DNA from: Syntrophales bacterium
GTDB lineage: Bacteria > Desulfobacterota > Syntrophia > Syntrophales > UBA2210
Assembly: GCA_028715865.1 (NCBI GenBank)
Contig: JAQUQY010000059.1
Location: forward strand, 1 to 8,006
Reading direction: 5' to 3'
DNA length: 8,006 bases
In this document: positions 5,954 through 8,006 of the stretch, one piece after another
Layout of the letters: every line of letters begins with the position of its first letter
How positions within the stretch are numbered: position 1 is the stretch's first letter
Translations under genes and position numbers: made by a program
The notes under the pieces: model-generated
Seen by the model: only the letters and a program-made list of their open reading frames with translations
What the model was told of the DNA's origin: nothing
The model's database searches: none

Positions 5954-7303
5954 ATGTCAGGCCTTTCAACATCAAGGCAAGCATTTCTGTTTGTAACAAT
6001 GCTGATAATACTTGCCTCCACCGGATGCAGCAACTTTGGCGCTTCGGAATTGAGGGATATTTCTTTTTATCCACAGCATACCGCCGCCTACCTGGAGTAT
6101 GCCCCTCGCAGGCTTCTGGCTGACGAAAAGTTCCTGGCATCTTCGGCTGCAAAGTACGTGAATCATTATTTTTCTCCCTGGGACGAATCGGCTGAAATAC
6201 CCTGTCTGAGTAAATTATTAGAAACAGTGGAAAGGGCTCAGGCCGATCCCGGCTACGCCGAAAACAGACGTTCCCACGACGCCCGTTGGATTGAGTCTGT
6301 TGTCAATGAAATGAACCTGGATGAATATCCATCGTTGTCTATTCTGGCAGTCACTCTGCGTGAAACCGACGTCAGGGGCATTCCAACGGAAAGGCCCAGG
6401 TTTTTATCCTTTTCTCACGCCGGCGGGGGATTCCCCTTCGATTACTGGCAGGAATCGATTCTTTTCCCCAACACTCCATTGCGCATACTACACTCCACTT
6501 TGACCGGAGATTGGCTGTACGTTCATGCGCCTTTCGTAAATGGATGGGTCCGTTCCAGGGACTTAGGAATTATTGAAAAGGCTGACCTTGACCTTTACCG
6601 TAGCGGCAATTTTATAGTCCCCCTGAGGGACCGGGTGGCGATTCACGACGAGGAAGGCCGGTTTTTATTCAGGAGCCGCATAGGCGGACTTTACCCCCTC
6701 GCGGCAATCGATGACAGGGGATACCGTGTTCTAGCCATGATACCGGGCTCCGATTCAGCAGCAATGCTTCAATCGGCAACCCTTTCCTTCGATGACTTCG
6801 CCCCCTTTCCTCTTTCAATGACGCCACCGCGGATAGCCGAAATCGCCGACGCCATGTCAGGTTCTCCATACGGCTGGGGAGGTCTTTACGGCAATCGGGA
6901 CTGTTCGGCTTTTCTGCGTGATCTGTTCGCCGGATTCGGGCTGTGGCTTCCCCGTAATTCCTATCAGCAGGCCCACGAAAAAGATGAATTTATTCGATTG
7001 GATAATCTTACACCAGTGGAGAAAGAGCAATTCATAATACAGAATGCCATACCTTTCGCGACTATCCTTTGGATGCCAGGACACGTGCTTCTTTACATAG
7101 GCGAAAGGCAGGGTCGCGCCATGGCCGCCCATGTGATGTGGGGTCTTAGAACCAGGACCTGGAGGGGAGAAGGGCGAATCATAGTGGGAGAAATGGCCGT
7201 AACTACCCTCACTCCGGGAAGTGAGCTGCCGCAGGTACGGGGTGAATACCATATCATCAACCGCATCGGAGGCATGAGGCGCTTGGTTCCCTGGACGGAA
7301 TAG
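5954..7303 (+). CDS. SH3-NlpC/P60 cell-wall hydrolase, probable lipoprotein
   Basis: This 449-residue protein (from the ATG at 5954; 453 from 5942) is a probable cysteine peptidase cleaving stem peptides of peptidoglycan, acting in the periplasm. Its N terminus is a lipoprotein-like signal, with a hydrophobic stretch ending LASTGC; C25 would be lipidated, although Ser at -3 makes the lipobox imperfect. An N-terminal stabilising region (about 55-145) is followed by two SH3b-type subdomains (about 150-265, with W186 and W198) and a C-terminal NlpC/P60 domain (about 292-416). The catalytic Cys is C317 in GNRDCSAF, the His is H377 in MPGHVLLYIG, and the third polar residue is probably H393 in AAHVMWG. 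PRNSYQQA is also typical of the family. The order matches the N_NLPC_P60-SH3-SH3-NLPC_P60 architecture. It is divergent from the DtxR-family gene and convergent with rubrerythrin. Confidence 0.92.
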   Translation: MSGLSTSRQAFLFVTMLIILASTGCSNFGASELRDISFYPQHTAAYLEYAPRRLLADEKFLASSAAKYVNHYFSPWDESAEIPCLSKLLETVERAQADPGYAENRRSHDARWIESVVNEMNLDEYPSLSILAVTLRETDVRGIPTERPRFLSFSHAGGGFPFDYWQESILFPNTPLRILHSTLTGDWLYVHAPFVNGWVRSRDLGIIEKADLDLYRSGNFIVPLRDRVAIHDEEGRFLFRSRIGGLYPLAAIDDRGYRVLAMIPGSDSAAMLQSATLSFDDFAPFPLSMTPPRIAEIADAMSGSPYGWGGLYGNRDCSAFLRDLFAGFGLWLPRNSYQQAHEKDEFIRLDNLTPVEKEQFIIQNAIPFATILWMPGHVLLYIGERQGRAMAAHVMWGLRTRTWRGEGRIIVGEMAVTTLTPGSELPQVRGEYHIINRIGGMRRLVPWTE

Positions 7304-7323
7304 ATATCAGGCAGGATAGCCCC

Positions 7324-7341
7324 TTTTGAATTGCTTCAAAA
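7324..7341. other. AT-rich hairpin between convergent genes
   Basis: TTTTGAA-TTGC-TTCAAAA forms a perfect 7-bp stem with a 4-nt loop, 20 bp after the NlpC/P60 stop. On the plus strand it is followed by TAAAAG instead of a T-run, so it is not a standard terminator. A longer pairing, GCAGGA (7311-7316) with TCCTGC (7359-7364), could enclose it together with the next hairpin. It may contribute to termination of the plus-strand gene, but evidence is weak. Confidence 0.4.
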
Positions 7342-7360
7342 TAAAAGACAGCCGCCTGTC
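7338..7360 (-). terminator. Probable rho-independent terminator of the rubrerythrin gene
   Basis: Read on the minus strand, GACAG-GCGG-CTGTC (7360-7347) is followed directly by TTTTATTTT (7346-7338). The stem is only 5 bp, but the GC-containing hairpin and T-run are in the correct order, 46 bp after the rubrerythrin stop. The plus strand has no T-run after this stem. Confidence 0.6.
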
Positions 7361-7405
7361 CTGCATTTCTACACCACCGCGCGACTGTCATGAATAATAA
7401 ATCTG

Positions 7406-7999
7406 TCAGTATGTTTCAGCAAACACTTCGAAGTAGGCCTGAGGATGGACACAGGCGGGACATTCAACGGGGGCTTCATTCCCCTCGTGTATGTAGCCGC
7501 AGTTTCCGCACTTCCAGAGTGTGGACCCATCTTTCTTGAAGACCGTTCCTTTTTCGATGTTCCCCGCCAACTTGCGATAACGGTTCTCATGGCGCTTTTC
7601 AGCCATCGATATCATTGCAAAGGCGGCAGCCACCTCCGGAAAACCCTCTTCCCTTGCCACTTCGGCAAAGGCGGGATAGAGATCATTCCACTCTTCGTGT
7701 TCACCATCCGCCGCGGCCTGAAGGTTTTCCAAAGTAGATCCCTGGGCCACGGGATAGGCGGCTGTGATTTCGATCATTTTCGGCAGCTCCACCTCGAATC
7801 CCGCCAGCAGAAACTTGTAGAATCTCTTGGCGTGTTCCTTTTCGTTGTCTGCCGTTTCTATAAAAATGTTTTTCATCTGCTTGAAGCCTTCCTTGTCGGC
7901 CACAGACGCGTAATAGGTGTAGCGGTTTCTGGCCTGTGATTCTCCAGCAAAAGCCTTTAAAAGATTTTCGGCAGTTCTTGTACCATTGAGTTTTTTCAT
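7406..7999 (-). CDS. rbr: Rubrerythrin
   Basis: This 197-residue, non-haem iron protein reduces hydrogen peroxide to water in the cytoplasm of anaerobes. Its N-terminal ferritin-like di-iron domain (about 1-150) shows the expected carboxylate and histidine ligands: E20 (FAGESQARNRY), E53 and H56 (DNEKEH), E100 and E103 (GEHEEW), and E134 with H137 (AEKRHE). The C-terminal rubredoxin domain (about 158-197) binds one iron through C164 and C167 (CGNCGY) and C180 and C183 (CPACVHP). Length is close to the usual size of about 190 residues, and the gene appears intact. The ATG at 7999 leads into MKKLNGTRTAENLLKAF, a typical family start. Only 7 bases upstream are visible, so the ribosome site and any PerR- or Fur-type operator lie outside the window. 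Confidence 0.97.
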   Translation of the reverse strand: MKKLNGTRTAENLLKAFAGESQARNRYTYYASVADKEGFKQMKNIFIETADNEKEHAKRFYKFLLAGFEVELPKMIEITAAYPVAQGSTLENLQAAADGEHEEWNDLYPAFAEVAREEGFPEVAAAFAMISMAEKRHENRYRKLAGNIEKGTVFKKDGSTLWKCGNCGYIHEGNEAPVECPACVHPQAYFEVFAETY

Positions 8000-8006
8000 T
8001 TCTTAC

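Noticed and set aside
7445..7939. Long open frame opposite the rubrerythrin gene
   Set aside because: It is antisense to a fully recognised rubrerythrin with intact iron ligands, shows no family motifs, and reflects codon bias of the real gene.

Overview
The window looks like part of a chromosome from an anaerobic, deltaproteobacterium-like organism (Desulfobacterota in the broad sense). This is inferred from four things: a full-length rubrerythrin, a DtxR-type metalloregulator with a cysteine-bearing C-terminal tail, an SH3-NlpC/P60 lipoprotein of the type common in that group, and a soluble PAS histidine kinase paired with a response regulator behind a sigma-54-type promoter. No phage, plasmid, transposase, CRISPR, rRNA or tRNA signal was seen.

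Left part (1-5025, minus strand): a three-gene transcription unit reads right to left. A sigma-54-like promoter (5010-5025) comes first. It is followed by a leader of about 200 nt that holds a 164-bp inverted-repeat element (4825-4988). Next is a 1002-residue exported protein with two tandem SPOR domains and a long TPR array (4793-1785), then a soluble PAS histidine kinase (1722-436), and finally, after a 2-nt gap, a response regulator that the window edge cuts after its receiver domain. The SPOR/TPR protein would work outside the cytoplasmic membrane at the peptidoglycan. The kinase and regulator would work in the cytoplasm. The sigma-54 promoter suggests that the regulator is NtrC-type and that the operon may be autoregulated or belong to a sigma-54 programme such as an FlrBC-like flagellar one. 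This is inference, because the rest of the regulator lies outside the window.

Middle (5216-7303): a DtxR/MntR-family metal-dependent repressor (minus strand) is divergent from an SH3-NlpC/P60 cell-wall hydrolase lipoprotein (plus strand). The repressor has a sigma-70-like promoter with a perfect TTGACA -35 box. A 14-bp palindrome lies at the predicted transcription start, a natural place for an autoregulatory operator.

Right end (7304-8006): the hydrolase gene converges on a complete rubrerythrin gene (minus strand). The 102-bp gap holds two hairpins, one of which, followed by a T-run, makes a plausible terminator for rubrerythrin. The genes share envelope themes (SPOR/TPR, NlpC/P60) and metal or peroxide stress themes (DtxR, rubrerythrin), but nothing in the sequence ties the two halves into one system. 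Most of the window is ordinary chromosomal content. The best leads are the sigma-54 promoter with the inverted-repeat element in its leader, and the recently duplicated SPOR domain.
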